In this document: piece by piece, positions 1 through 12,500 of the stretch
How the letters are laid out: every line of letters begins with the position of its first letter
How positions within the stretch are numbered: position 1 is the first letter of the stretch
NCBI GenBank assembly: GCA_943735955.1
Contig: OX030955.1
Location: forward strand, 5,401,269 to 5,465,268
Length of the DNA: 64,000 bases
DNA from: Piscicola geometra
Lineage: Eukaryota > Annelida > Clitellata > Hirudinida > Piscicolidae
Direction of reading: 5' to 3'
Position numbers and translations under genes: made by a program
Notes under the pieces: model-generated
Told to the model about the DNA's origin: nothing
What the model saw: only the letters and a program-made list of their open reading frames with translations
Database searches by the model: none

Positions 1-27
1 TACTACTACTACTACTACTACTACCAT

Positions 28-95
<68 letters not shown>

Positions 96-108
96 TTACT
101 ATTACTAC

Positions 109-194
<86 letters not shown>

Positions 195-195
195 T

Positions 196-284
<89 letters not shown>

Positions 285-297
285 TTACTACTACTAT

Positions 298-382
<85 letters not shown>
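1..382. repeat. (TAC)n trinucleotide microsatellite
   Basis: An almost pure TAC/CTA repeat fills the left edge and probably continues beyond it. Interruptions are single-base changes such as TAT or TAA units. It ends about 8 bp before the acceptor of the first visible SLC6 exon (exon starts at 390), so it lies in the 3' end of an intron and supplies the sequence just upstream of the splice site. Confidence 0.97.
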
Positions 383-385
<3 letters not shown>

Positions 386-389
386 TCAG

Positions 390-1312
390 GATACAAGCGA
401 GTGTCGGAGGACATAAAGTTGATGCTGGGCTTCGGTCCTAACATTTTCTTCAAGATCATGTGGCTCGTCGTCACTCCCCTCATCCTCTTCGTATGTGCCT
501 TTGTGTGTATGTGTGTGTTCGTATGTGCCTTTGTGTGTATGTGTGTGTTCGAATGTGCCTTTGTGTGTATGTGTGTGTTCGTATGTGCCTTTGTGTGTAT
601 GTGTGTGTTCTTATGTGCCTTTGTGTGTGTTCTTATGTGCATTTGTGTGCATGTGTGTGTTCTTATGTGCCTTTGTTTGTATGTGTGCATTTGTATGTGC
701 CTTTTTCTCTATGCATTCGTATGTTCCTTCGTATGTGCATCATTGTTTTACAATAAAATGAAATACTCTAAGATTGAAAACCATTTATACCAGGTAATTC
801 AATGAAAATGCAATACTACACGATGAAACATGATTTATACAAGAAAAATTCATATTGAAAACAATTGCAAATTATACCGTATAATTTAATAGAATATAAT
901 CTCATTTATTTCTCAAGAAGTGTCTAAGATTTTATCTTGATCGCCTGAATTGAGCACAAATAGATATATGGTTATAAATATATATATATGATATATGGTT
1001 GAAGGAACTACTTTCGACAAGAGCTATCAGCTTTTTCTGCACAACCTTCTTTTTTGTGATATTTATCTAGCGCATTAGTGTATTTTGTTATGCTTGTGTA
1101 CGCTTAGGTGGGCATTGTAGTAATTTAAAGTAAAAGTATGTCAGCTTTTATAAGCGCCTATGTATGTGTGTTCAATTGTTTGCTTGAAGGTTTGTTTACT
1201 CGATCTATTTAAGCTTCTTTTTTTCTACTCTAGAATTTCTCCTATTGCTTTTTGCTGTCGTCATTATTGACGTACCGTCACGTTTTTTCGATAAGAAAAG
1301 CATAATTAAATC

Positions 1313-1352
<40 letters not shown>

Positions 1353-3736
1353 TGTTACTAATAATTTTCTAATACTAATATTAATAAAAATATCGACAAT
1401 AACAACTTAGAATTTTCTTTTTTTTCCTCTTCCTTGGCTTCAGTAATTACTTTGAAGCCTGGCCTCGTTGATTTGTACTCTACCCCTGGCATCGTCTCAA
1501 TTTGTTTCATTTAAGGTGCCCATGCATGAAATAGTGTCTAGCGTAGCAAATCTTTCTTGACCTTTTCATGGTGTTTATGACGAGGAGAGAATATTATCAA
1601 CTTTTTATGAAATCGATAAGAATTAATTGTTCTATTTGTTACTTTATTTCTAATAATATAACGCTTGATGTGGATAAAAAATAAATTGATTTCGAACGGC
1701 GTAAAAAACAGTAAAAAAATAGAAAGATGCTAATAAGAGATTACTAAAAAAAAGTAGAACGAAAATTTTATCTTTTTATGTCACTTTCATTATTGCCATT
1801 CCAGTTGCTTTGTTTTTACGAATTTTATTAGAGCTATGCTGAATACCGGATTCACTTTTTGAACAAATATAAATATTCAAGTAGTTTTTCGAGCGAATAT
1901 GAAAAGTGTACAGTTTCAACAGCAAAACAACATTTTAAAGTAGTTTTATGCTCACTTCTGAATTTAAAAAGGGTTCTTTATTGCATCTCTGTGATCACTA
2001 ATGCTAAAAGTGCTTGCTTGAAAGTATCACAGACGTTAAACATATTTTAGCATCAAATTTAAACTTTAAATTTGAATAACAAACTTAGATTGAATATATA
2101 ATTTTAAATTAAACTTTCTGACGCTAAAAACAAGTTGTTTATTTTCATGGGAGCCCTAATCTAGCCTTTCAATCTTCATCCTGGCTATAACAACTCACTT
2201 GAACGCATAAAAACTTTCCGATCGAATATACAACCTACAATCGTCAACAACGTCTACCACGCCACAAGCACAATATAATAATAATAATAGTCGTTTTTAT
2301 ATAGCGTTCAAATGAGCAATTACTGCAAATCAACTTCTTGATCACAGGCCGTCATCGTCAACAAATCGCACAAAACAAAACCAAAATCTTACCAATCAAC
2401 CAATCACTTTAGATCCACCACCACCTTATGCCTGAACCTCTTGCACACAGGTCGTGATTATCTTCATGGCAGTGCAGTACGGGCCAGCAAAACTCTTTTC
2501 CGACACTTACGTCTTTCCGCCATTTGCCGAAGCGATTTACTGGGGATTCGTCGGCAGCGTCCTGGCTCTGATGCCCATCGTGGGATTGTTCTACTTCTGC
2601 AGGCACGGAGGATATGAGGTGCGTTCGTGAAAGGGGTGGTGTTTGCTCTTTTGAGGTGGGAAATCGTTGTTGTGGGGGTTCTAAGAATGTATTTTTATTA
2701 ATTGTGTGTTAGGGTTAGTGGTTTCAAAGTTATTTTTTTAGGATTGTATTTTTAAGCTTTTACTCTTCAGAATTTAAACTCAATTATAAAAAAACTTGTT
2801 TTAAAAATGATTCTTTTACTCTTCATCAACACTTGACGAACAACATCCACCACCACCACGACAATGCACAGTTAGCGAAGAAGCTCATGAAATCAACGGA
2901 CGAGTGGGGACCGGCACTCGACGAGAACCGCTCAGGCCGCTACTTCAAACAGCCCATCATCAGACTGCAGGTGGCCTTCCATCTGCGGCTGCTGCTGCTT
3001 TGTTTTTTCACAACTAGCACAACTAAGCATATTCGAATGGAATATATTAATAATATTCGTCGTTTATATTATTAATAATGATATTCGTATTGAATTCAAC
3101 CCCTTTCTTCCTCCCTTCCTCCTCCAGCTGCTGTCAGGCCTCAACAACCGACTGATCAGGACGCGCATGAAACTTACAAAACGACCGCTTCTTCGCGCGC
3201 AAGTGACGCACGACGTGGTCTTTCGCAGCGATCCGAACCTCACGTTCACCGTCACCGAGACCGACCTCTTCGACATCTCACACGAGGCGCCCCACAATGA
3301 CACCTACCACCTAGGCTTCCAGGGGAAGCTGCCCAACAGGGATACCACTGGCGATAATAAGGTAGGGGTTTTGTTCCTCGAGTGGGTTTTGTGTTTTCAT
3401 TCTTACGTTATAGTTTTTTTTATCAGAATAGGATTTTTGAAATATTTTTTTTGTTTATTTTTTTTTCTTTCGATATTTACTATGAAATAAAAGCAACTAA
3501 GCCATAAAAGCTAATAAAAAGTTAAATATAAATCATCGAAATGTATAAGAATCCCAGAAACTCCAAAAACCATTAATCATCTATTCTTTTATATTTAGAA
3601 TTTCCCATTTTGAATCATTACAATGCACTCACAGCAGGTGCAAATAAATCTGATGGACACCAGTCAAGAGATGAAAAATATCGAAGATGACAACAACGTC
3701 ATAGTAGTCCAGGCGGATGAAAAGTCAAAACTATAG
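390..3736 (+). CDS. SLC6 sodium-coupled neurotransmitter transporter, glycine-transporter-like, 3' part
   Basis: Plasma-membrane symporter of the SLC6 family; only the C-terminal part is in the window. Exons: 390-490, 2451-2618, 2872-2970, 3128-3361 and 3635/3638-3736, all joining in frame. Visible segments are the cytoplasmic loop and TM11 ([17 protein letters not shown], then a hydrophobic stretch across the first junction), TM12 ([20 protein letters not shown]) and a cytoplasmic tail with [17 protein letters not shown]. The WGPAL..RxGRY tail is what I know from GlyT1-type glycine transporters, so glycine is the likely substrate, but the substrate-binding half is outside the window. The protein ends in -KSKL, a possible class I PDZ ligand. 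The last exon has a tandem NAG acceptor, so one Gln is optional. The intron after exon 390-490 begins with a minisatellite that repeats the donor. Family very sure; substrate only inferred. Confidence 0.9.
491..745 (+). repeat. 30-bp GT-rich minisatellite starting at a splice donor
   Basis: Four clear 30-bp units start at 491, 521, 551 and 581, followed by shorter, diverged GT-rich units to about 745. Unit 1 begins exactly at the donor of the SLC6 exon ending at 490. The junction TTC|GTATGTGCC recurs at 520/521 and 580/581, while units 3 and 5 carry GAATGT and TTATGT. The unit is a multiple of three and stays open in the exon's frame. Confidence 0.9.
746..2450. other. SLC6 intron sequence without other features
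   Basis: AT-rich intron between the exons ending at 490 and starting at 2451. It holds an (AAT)n run at about 1315-1352 and a small one near 2278. I see no coding exon, RNA gene or mobile element in it. Confidence 0.7.
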
Positions 3737-4469
3737 TATCCTTTTATTAATCTTCTTGTAATTCATTTGTTCAAAGTGTATAAGTGTCTAATAATTTCTG
3801 TGGTTTATTTTTCTTTTCTTTATTACTAATATCTCAGTTGGCGTTTTTACCGCTTTAAAAAATGTCCATTCTATACCATTATACATTGGTCCAAATGTTT
3901 CCAAAGCTGTTCTCATTTGGGACAGTGAATGGAACGTGCAGTTAGGCTAAGTGTAGATCTGTTTTCATTATTCATTTCATTGTAGGTCTATTTTCATAAC
4001 ATTTTATTTATATTCTATAACCATGAACTCTTGAGACTTTTTTTAATAATTTATATTTGCGACACCATCACACGGAGATAAATGATTCATGATTAAATGA
4101 TGACTTTAGCGTTATCACAAATTTTGGAGGAAAAAGATTATCTAACGAACTAGAAATTAAGTTATTGACTTCATTAAGAATCATTTTGGACTTCAATAAA
4201 GTCTTTATAAACTCTATTTTCTTGATTTTTATGTAATAACGGACCGATATTCATTAAGACTAAAATTTGAGAATAATTAAAATACAAACTGAGAGATGCG
4301 ATCTAAATGTAAAAAGTGTGTTTGCCTACTATGTTGTTTGAGAATTGGATCCACGACATATCAAGTCTCGATAAATTCAGCTTCCGGTTCACCTTCGAGT
4401 CCAAATTATCTCCTTTAGTATTATTATCCCTATCTATATTTTTCTGATGTTATAACACGAATAAGAAAC
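3737..4469. other. Intergenic, 3' flank of SLC6 gene
   Basis: AT-rich sequence after the SLC6 stop codon, probably 3' UTR and spacer. No conserved coding or RNA feature is visible. Confidence 0.6.
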
Positions 4470-4890
4470 AGGAAAGTGAAAGACTGAAAAGGTACCGTGA
4501 GGAGAAGTCAGAAAGCAGGAAGTTGGAAAAATATGTAGATGGTTCAGATTGAACGAAAGTTAGGATGATGTGTAGGGGGGATAGCTTGACGGTAGGGAAT
4601 AATGAAATTGTGCGCTGGAAGTATGAGAAGGAGGATAGGAAGCGGGTTTGTGGGGAGGAAGAGAATGAGAGGCGCGTTTTGCTGGAGTGTGGGTTGTATG
4701 AAGAGTGGAGAGAAGAATGGCTGACGGTTTGGAGAAGGGAGCGTGGAGAATAGGACCCGATGGAAGGGGTCTTTGGATACCAGAAAGAGGATCGGAGGAT
4801 GGAAGAAATGGTGCTGAGAAGTGTGGGAGCGATCTGGAGACAAAGGGAGAAGAGAGAAAAGGGGAGATGAAGAAAAATATATAGAGTGTC
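4470..4890 (+). mobile_element. Relic of a non-LTR retrotransposon reverse transcriptase, 3' end
   Basis: A purine-rich stretch unlike its surroundings. Frame 4565-4753 reads RGDSLTVGNNEIVRWKYEKE and then VCGEEENERRVLLECGLYEE, the pattern of the cysteine/histidine cluster at the end of many LINE reverse transcriptases (CxxCG...E...H/R.LLEC..Y). The first Cys and the His are missing, and the frame stops at 4753 and shifts, so the copy is dead. The similar residues continue in other frames to about 4890. Element family not determined. Confidence 0.6.
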
Positions 4891-5222
4891 GAAACAAAGG
4901 CACTATAAAAACTAATACTAATCCCTTTATTTACTTTAGGAACTATATTTAAATGGAAAATATCTTAAAGAAATCAATATTTTATAAATATGTTCTATTT
5001 TTGTCCAAGATCTCATTAATTGTTAACATTTTTATTTCAATAATTCACTTTTCAAATATAAGGGAATGAAAAAAAATCAGTTAAGTTATTATAAGATTCC
5101 AGTACATTTAATTACAGTTCACATGTACAATGTAAATTGTACATACAATGCAAACTCCGCAAACCCACCCACCAAAACAGCACAATGACAAAAACCACCA
5201 CGCACCGCCCACAAAAAGCGCC
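4891..5222. other. Intergenic, 3' flank of MLH1
   Basis: AT-rich spacer downstream of the MLH1 stop codon (MLH1 is on the minus strand). Probably holds the MLH1 3' UTR. Nothing else supported. Confidence 0.5.
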
Positions 5223-6475
5223 TCAGCACCGTTCGAACACCTTGTAGAGGTCTGGCAGGTTGGCGACCTGCAGAAGACACTGACTGAGACTCTTGCCAGG
5301 CAACATGTGTCTCTTCAGCGATGGAAACAACACGTGTTCGACACTCCACTTGTAACTCGACCACTCATTCGCCTCATCGTTTTCGCTGTTATTCGGGTCA
5401 TTGATTTCTTTTTTGCTTAATTTTTCATTTAATTCTTCAGCGACTATCCTACTACTTATTAAGTTTTCTTTGTCTTCAGTTACATCGTCATCTTTGAGAA
5501 GACGTTCGGCAGTGTCGTTTTCAATGTTGAGCTCGACAGAGTTTTTTTCTTGGTCTCCACAGTTGTTCGTTGTCATGGTAGTGGGTGCGTGATCTGGCAT
5601 TTCTGGGGGTGTGCTGTAAAAGTTGCTAAACTCCTTGCACAGCGTCTTGAAGCATGTCTTTTCTTTCTCCCAGTCCACCTGTGAAGACAATTAAGTCATT
5701 TAAAATAATATTCTACCAAAATAATATATTCTTTGATAATATTTATATTATAAAACTATTATCATTATTATTATATGAATACAAAATGAATCATATAAAC
5801 CAAATATAAATTGATACCAATAAGAACATGATTAATCTCTCATGATTAGTGACTAATAATTCCCGAAAAAGAGTGATTGGTCCAAGTGCCAGACTTCGGT
5901 GCTGATCCTGATGAGGAGATGGGGCAGTTGAGTGAGAGGTGGCACGAAATTGTCGATCACGAGTGGAAGACTGAGGAGGTTGCCATGCTGTGGTAGTGGC
6001 GGCAGCAGTGGTGGTGGTGGTGGTGGAAATGAGAAGTCAGAGATTTTGATTGATTTTCAGCTGGGTCAAACTTTATAAACAAATTTTTCATTGAATATTA
6101 TTTGTTATAATATAGTTTTAAAATAATTATTTATTCGCTTTTTCAATATTCACTTAGAGCATTTTTCAACTTTTAAAGTTCAACTCTTAATTCATCAACA
6201 ATCAAATAGAAGATCAGAGCACACACCAATAAAAGACTACCCAGGCACCTGGTCAATCTGCATCGAGAAGTAGTCCCAAAGCATGGGCGCCTTCCGTTGG
6301 AACAGTTCCACGACGAACGAAGCGAGATCCTGCATCGGCCCATCAGCAGCCTTCCAGCCACTTGAAGGATGTTCTAGACCTAGCAGAACCAAGTCGTATA
6401 TACTCGCTGGTTCCTTTGTGTGTGTGTGTGTGTGTGTGTGTTTGTGTGTGTTTGTGTGTGTGTGTATGTGTGTGT

Positions 6476-6512
<37 letters not shown>

Positions 6513-9500
6513 AGGGTGTGGATTGAAGTTGAGTGAATTGACTGGGAATAGAAGGATTCTATGAGTCTATTTGGATCAGCATCATCGTTATCTTCATCAT
6601 CATAAGAGAATCATCATAGAATCATCGATCTATTTGAGTGAAAATAGAAAAAAAAATTGATTCAACTCTCATCTCGACTCACCGATAACTTCATCACTCC
6701 AAAGTTTCCGAAATCCTCTACGAACAACTGATAAAAATACTCCTTCCTGGCAGAATGATTGTTGTGGATAAATCCTTCAACGAAAGCCTCAGAATAACAT
6801 TCCAAATACACACTAAATACACACCAAATACACACCAAATATATCCTAAATACATATTCTAAAATAGAAGGATTATTCCAAGTAAAAATCTCAAAATGTC
6901 TCAAAACATACAGCAGCAGTTGAGTGTTGGCGAGGTATAGTTTGGTGGAGTGTTGCAGTAGAGACCACTTGGCATCCACCACACCCACCCATGCCGAGTC
7001 GTGCAGTATTTCCTTCAAGCCTGTGTTCCCATGGTGTGTGTGTCTCGATGTAATGGTGTGAGGCACTTGAAACATGCTCGAGAATAATAGCATTTTAAGG
7101 TTATGTAAATTAAATATATTGATAATATAAATATAATTAGAATAAAACAAATTTATAGAAAATAATTTATAAATTATAAAATACACAAATAAAAAAAAAT
7201 TATTAAAAATATTTTATAAATTATAAAATACGCAAATAAAAAAAATTATATAAAATATCTATATAATATAAACAACATTAACAATAATTATAAATTGTAT
7301 TTATTATTATTATTATTATTATTATGAAGCCACAAACCTGTGCTTAGTCCGCTCTCAATCTCCTTCTTGAGCGATTGTACGCTACTCAAGTTGATCTTCC
7401 TCCTAATCGGTAACAGTGATGATGATGATGACACCGTTGATGATGATGATGATGATGGCGCTGATGATGATGATGCAGGTTTTGATGATGAAGATGATGA
7501 TGCAGGTTTTGATGATGATGATGGGTGTAGCGATCTTTTTAAGCTTCCAGGCTCTGCGGGATTGACCGATAAATTTATAGGAATGTGAGAATCATCATTA
7601 TCATTACCATCATCATAATCGTCATTAACTGAAGAATAATTGATTGAATTTAAATAATTAACTCCATCATATAGTTAGCTTTGTGAATACTAATTAACTC
7701 ATTAAACCAATAAGCTCGATTACCTGAAACTCCAGATGCTTTTAATTCATTTTTATCTTTTCCCTCATCATTATCATCATTTTCTTGCATATGATTATAG
7801 TTGTTGTTGCTAAAAGTGGTATCTTTGAGATCATCCTCAGAGTCAAAAATAACCCGTAAAACACTATCATTAATACTATTATTAATATTGTTATTATTAT
7901 TATTATGATTTAAATTATCATGATTTAAATTATCATGATTATTATTTTCGTTATTATAATAATTAACATGAAATCCTAGAAAGCTCGCATCGTTTTCACC
8001 GCCCCCGCAGCAACTATTACCATGACCATCACTATTACCACGATCGTTATCATTACCACGAGCACCATCATCATTATCATGATGAGGCCTCCTCACGAGG
8101 AAAGAGTCGATCTTTCTTGCTTTAGGATCAGTCCTCACCATGCAATTCTCTCTGACGACCGTTGAATTCTTGGGTGTCTTGTTCTCTTCACCGTGGTCTT
8201 TGGCGTGGTCGGCTTTGGCATCTGCTGACCTGATTTCGAGTGGGAGCAGCGTCTGTGAGTGAGATTAGAGAGGCGTTTTGGTTGATTGTTAATTGGTTTT
8301 ATCTCCATCAGCAGTAACCCCACCATCGGCCTAATAACACTGAATCGCTTTAACATTCACAAAACATCCCGGACCATTGCCAAACCACTCCGTGCCACCA
8401 TCAACTCCTTCACATCAACTCCAGTCCCAACCCCACCATGCCAACACCCTCCCCCTACCACCATCCCACCACCAGCAGCACCACCACCACCCCCACCTAT
8501 CCCACCACTAGCGACCTGGGTGAAGTACGTTCTAGAGTGGCTGCACGAAAGCAGGCAAGCGTCCACCTGCTTCTGCACAGCGTCGACCACTTCCGCCTCG
8601 TTCAGGAAGTGCACCTCGCTCTTGGTCGGATGCACGTTCACGTCAACGTTCCTCGCGTCTATCTCCAAGCTTTGTGTGTTTTATTTCATTTAAACTTCAA
8701 ATTTATTTATAATAAGAATAATAATAATAATTATTATAATTATAATTATTATTATTATTATTATTAATATTAAACTGTTTATAATAAAGCGAATTTGAGA
8801 CTGGTGTCTTGGTTGGGTGTAATAATGTGTGCAGTGGCCGTATTCAGAAGTGGCGTGTGAAATAAACAAGGTATAGTATTTGCAATATAATTTTTAAAAT
8901 ATTCCTAAACGCCAAGTCTAGCATTAAAATTCGAAACTTCTAAATAACGCCTTTAAAAGTCACAAGCAAAAAGGCGAACGCATGAACTGGTAGGGGAAAC
9001 CTGAGGTAGATGAAGGGGTAGGCATTCTTGGGCAAGTAGGCTGCATAAGAGGCCTCCAACACCCTCCTCAGATCACTACTGTCAACGCTTCTGTCTGTAG
9101 AGGGGGGAGGGGGAAGACTTGGTGTGTACGAAAGGTTGAAAGAGCTGCATTGGTTTAACTCCCTAATGAAAGGCATTATGGAATGGATTATTTTGAGAGA
9201 ACGGTAAATAGTTGATGTTGGTACGCGTGTGTAGATTGGAGAAGAGAAATAGAAGGCGATGATGGCGTTTTGGGAAGGGTGACTCACAGAGTGGTGGTGA
9301 GCTTGTTGCTTTCGATGAATATTTATATTTATTAAAATAAATTATTCACGGTTGATGAAGAGAATGAACGTATGTCGTTTGGATGAGTAGTTGGCGTTGG
9401 ATATCCATCCATGCATCTTGAATGACAGTCGTTTGTCTTCTGCCTTCACCTCCAGCATCTCCCTGTCGATGGCATGATGGTGAAGATCGATGAATTTATT

Positions 9501-12500
9501 CATGAGAAAACCTAATTTATATTTCAAAAAGCAAATATAAAAAATAAATTAATTATAATACACCAGCTACAATTCGATATAATAAGAATAATATTATTAT
9601 TATTATTAATAATAATGATAATAATAATAATAATGATAATAATAATGATAATGATAACAATAATAATAATGATAATAATAATGATAATGATAAAAAAAAT
9701 AATAATGAGAATTCTCGAAATAATAATTATTATTATGAAAATAACTATAATAATGATAAAAATAATAATCAGGACTTGGCTAGTGATGATCCGTAGAGGA
9801 GTCTGATGTTGTCGAGTGTGGTGGACCTGGCCAGTGTTCTGACGTCTGGGTTGGTGTCACCCTGCTGATGAAGATGATGATGGTGATGATAATGATGATG
9901 ATGACGATAGGGGTAGTGATGATGATGGTGATGGTGATGATGATGATTTGGGTGATGATCATGATGATGGGGTGGTGGTGATGATGATGAGTGAAGGCGC
10001 AGGTGGTGATAATTATGTTAAACTTGACGCTGACTGAAATTTTCATTTGCATCAACACCCTCAAATTAAATGTGAAACTGCATTGAATTGGTTGACTAAG
10101 ATGGTGTTACTGCGGTGAATATGGTTGGGTGAAATGAGCAAGTGAATTCTTGATGAAGATACGGGATAAAAGAAAGTCAAACCTTTTTGACAATGAATTC
10201 TGTGGAAGGGTTATGTATGGCGTACCTTGGCGTAGAAGAAATTCTTTTATTATTGTTCATTATATATATTATAATTAAAATTTAATATATTAAACACCAC
10301 ATTAAGCCATATGAAACCCTCCACCCGAGCAATCCACATCCTAAATATAACCTACTCCCCCACATGCCGGCCATCCCCATCCCAATCTCACCACACCCAT
10401 CCCATTCTAACCCCACCTCTCCCTCCTCTTAATGCTACTCAACCTCACCACACCATATCCAATCTCACATTCCCTCCCCCCCTTAATCTAACCCAATCTC
10501 ACCTCACCACATCCAATGCCCACCACAGCCCGTCGAGCCCCCGTCCCCCAGTCCAATCAAATCCTCCCTCTTCATCCCCCCCCCAAGATCACCTGGTCAC
10601 CACATCGACCACCCTGCGATGTTCTTCCAGAGCGCTCTTCAACGCCTGTCTGCGCATCGGAACGTTGTAGAACAAGTCTTCCACCTGGTGTTGTGTGCTT
10701 GTTTATAATAATATAATAATGGTGATGATGATGATAATGATGATGATAAGAATAATATTAATCAATTTCGTTTTTACATAGGGCCCGGGCACGCAGCTGA
10801 AGCGCCCTAGATATAGTAAGGTCTTGACTTCAGTTAAACATTTATGAAATTATATTCTGAAAAAATAATTTAAACATTAAATTCAAAAGATGTAAACAAT
10901 TCAAACATTAAATTTAAAAGATGTAAATAATTCAAACATTAAATTTAAAAGATGTAAATAATTTAAACATTAAATTTAAAAGATGTAAATAATTTAAACA
11001 TTAAATTCAAAAGATGTAAATAATTTAAACATTAAATTCAAAAGATGTAAATAATTCAAACATTAAATTTAAAAGATGTAAATAATTTAAACATTAAATT
11101 TAAAAGATGTAAATAATTTAAACATTAAATTCAAAAGATGTAAATAATTTAAACATTAAATTCAAAAGATGTAAATAATTTAAACATTAAATTCAAAAGA
11201 TGTAAATAATTTAAACATTAAATTCAAAAGATGTAAATAATTTAAACATTAAATTCAAAAGATGTAAATAATTTAAACATTAAATTCAAAAGATGTAAAT
11301 AATTTGAACATTAAATTCAAAAGATATAAATAATTTGAACATTAAATTCAAAAGATGTAAATATTTTAAACATTAAATTCCAAAGATGTAAATAATTTAA
11401 ACATTAAATTCAAAAGATGTAAATAATTTAAACATTAAATTCAAAAGATGTAAATAATTCAAACATTAAATTTAAAAGATGTAAATAATTCAAACATTAA
11501 ATTTAAAAGATGTAAATAATTTAAACATTAAATTCAAAAGATGTAAATAATTTAAACATTAAATTCAAAAGATGTAAATAATTTAAACATTAAATTCAAA
11601 AGATGTAAATAATTTAAACATTAAATTCAAAAGATGTAAATAATTTAAACATTAAATTCAAAAGATGTAAATAATTTAAACATTAAATTCAAAAGATGTA
11701 AATAATTTAAACATTAAATTCAAAAGATGTAAATAATTTAAACATTAAATTCAAAAGATGTAAATAATTTAAATAATTAATTCTATTTATAAATTGAACA
11801 ATCCAATACAATATAACGACGAGTAAGATTATCGTGACGTAAACCCGGACGGGTTTCAAAACCACAATTAAATACTTATGATATTTATGTAGGTATTTAT
11901 AGAACTATTGCACAATGTTCCTACAGTGATCTGCGTTCCATTGTTTCCAGCACAAGACTTGAGGGAGCCCAGGACTTTACTGTCTCTGTAACTGCATCTG
12001 TTGAGACATGCAGTAGTTCATCTGTTTTTAATTGCATAATACAAAGCAAAATGTAATTAGTTAGAGTTGTAATGATTGTAATTATAATGCGAGTTTCGTA
12101 TCTCAAAACACATGAATGAATCCTAATGTTTATTGTATTGTGGGAAAAAAGGCTTCCTGACCTCTTATCTGCACCCATTCGATGATGATCATGATGATTT
12201 TATTTCAAATCCCATGTACATCACAACCAAAACCAACACAAGCAACACCAACTTATAGGCACACAGGGAGTCATGTGTCTTAGACATAATGGTGACGTGT
12301 GACACATGTGTGATGCTTGCCAACGCCTCGCCTCTGAAACCGTATGTGCTTATGCTCGTCAGGTCTTCAAACTTCGATAACTTGCTGGTCGTGAAGCGCT
12401 CGCATACTATGTCCATGTCACACTTCTGATAGATTTATGTAGTGATGAAGTTTATTTAATATATTTATTTATTTTATTTAATGAAATCTTTAGTTATTAA

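Noticed and set aside
401..805. Cys/Val-rich 134-codon frame
   Set aside because: Begins in the SLC6 exon and runs on through the GT-rich minisatellite. Treated as exon plus intron, although in-frame donor choice is raised as a finding.
4544..4903. Minus-strand 119-codon frame
   Set aside because: Antisense of the retrotransposon relic; pyrimidine-rich composition explains its openness.
8286..8767. Pro/Thr-rich frames on the plus strand
   Set aside because: Antisense of MLH1 exon 10 and of a GGT-rich intron start; no independent support.
10311..10716. Pro/Ser-rich plus-strand frames
   Set aside because: Low-complexity C-rich intron plus antisense of MLH1 exon 5.
10864..11779. CRISPR-like array of regular repeats
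   Set aside because: Units are directly head-to-tail with no unique spacers, in an intron of an animal gene; it is a minisatellite.
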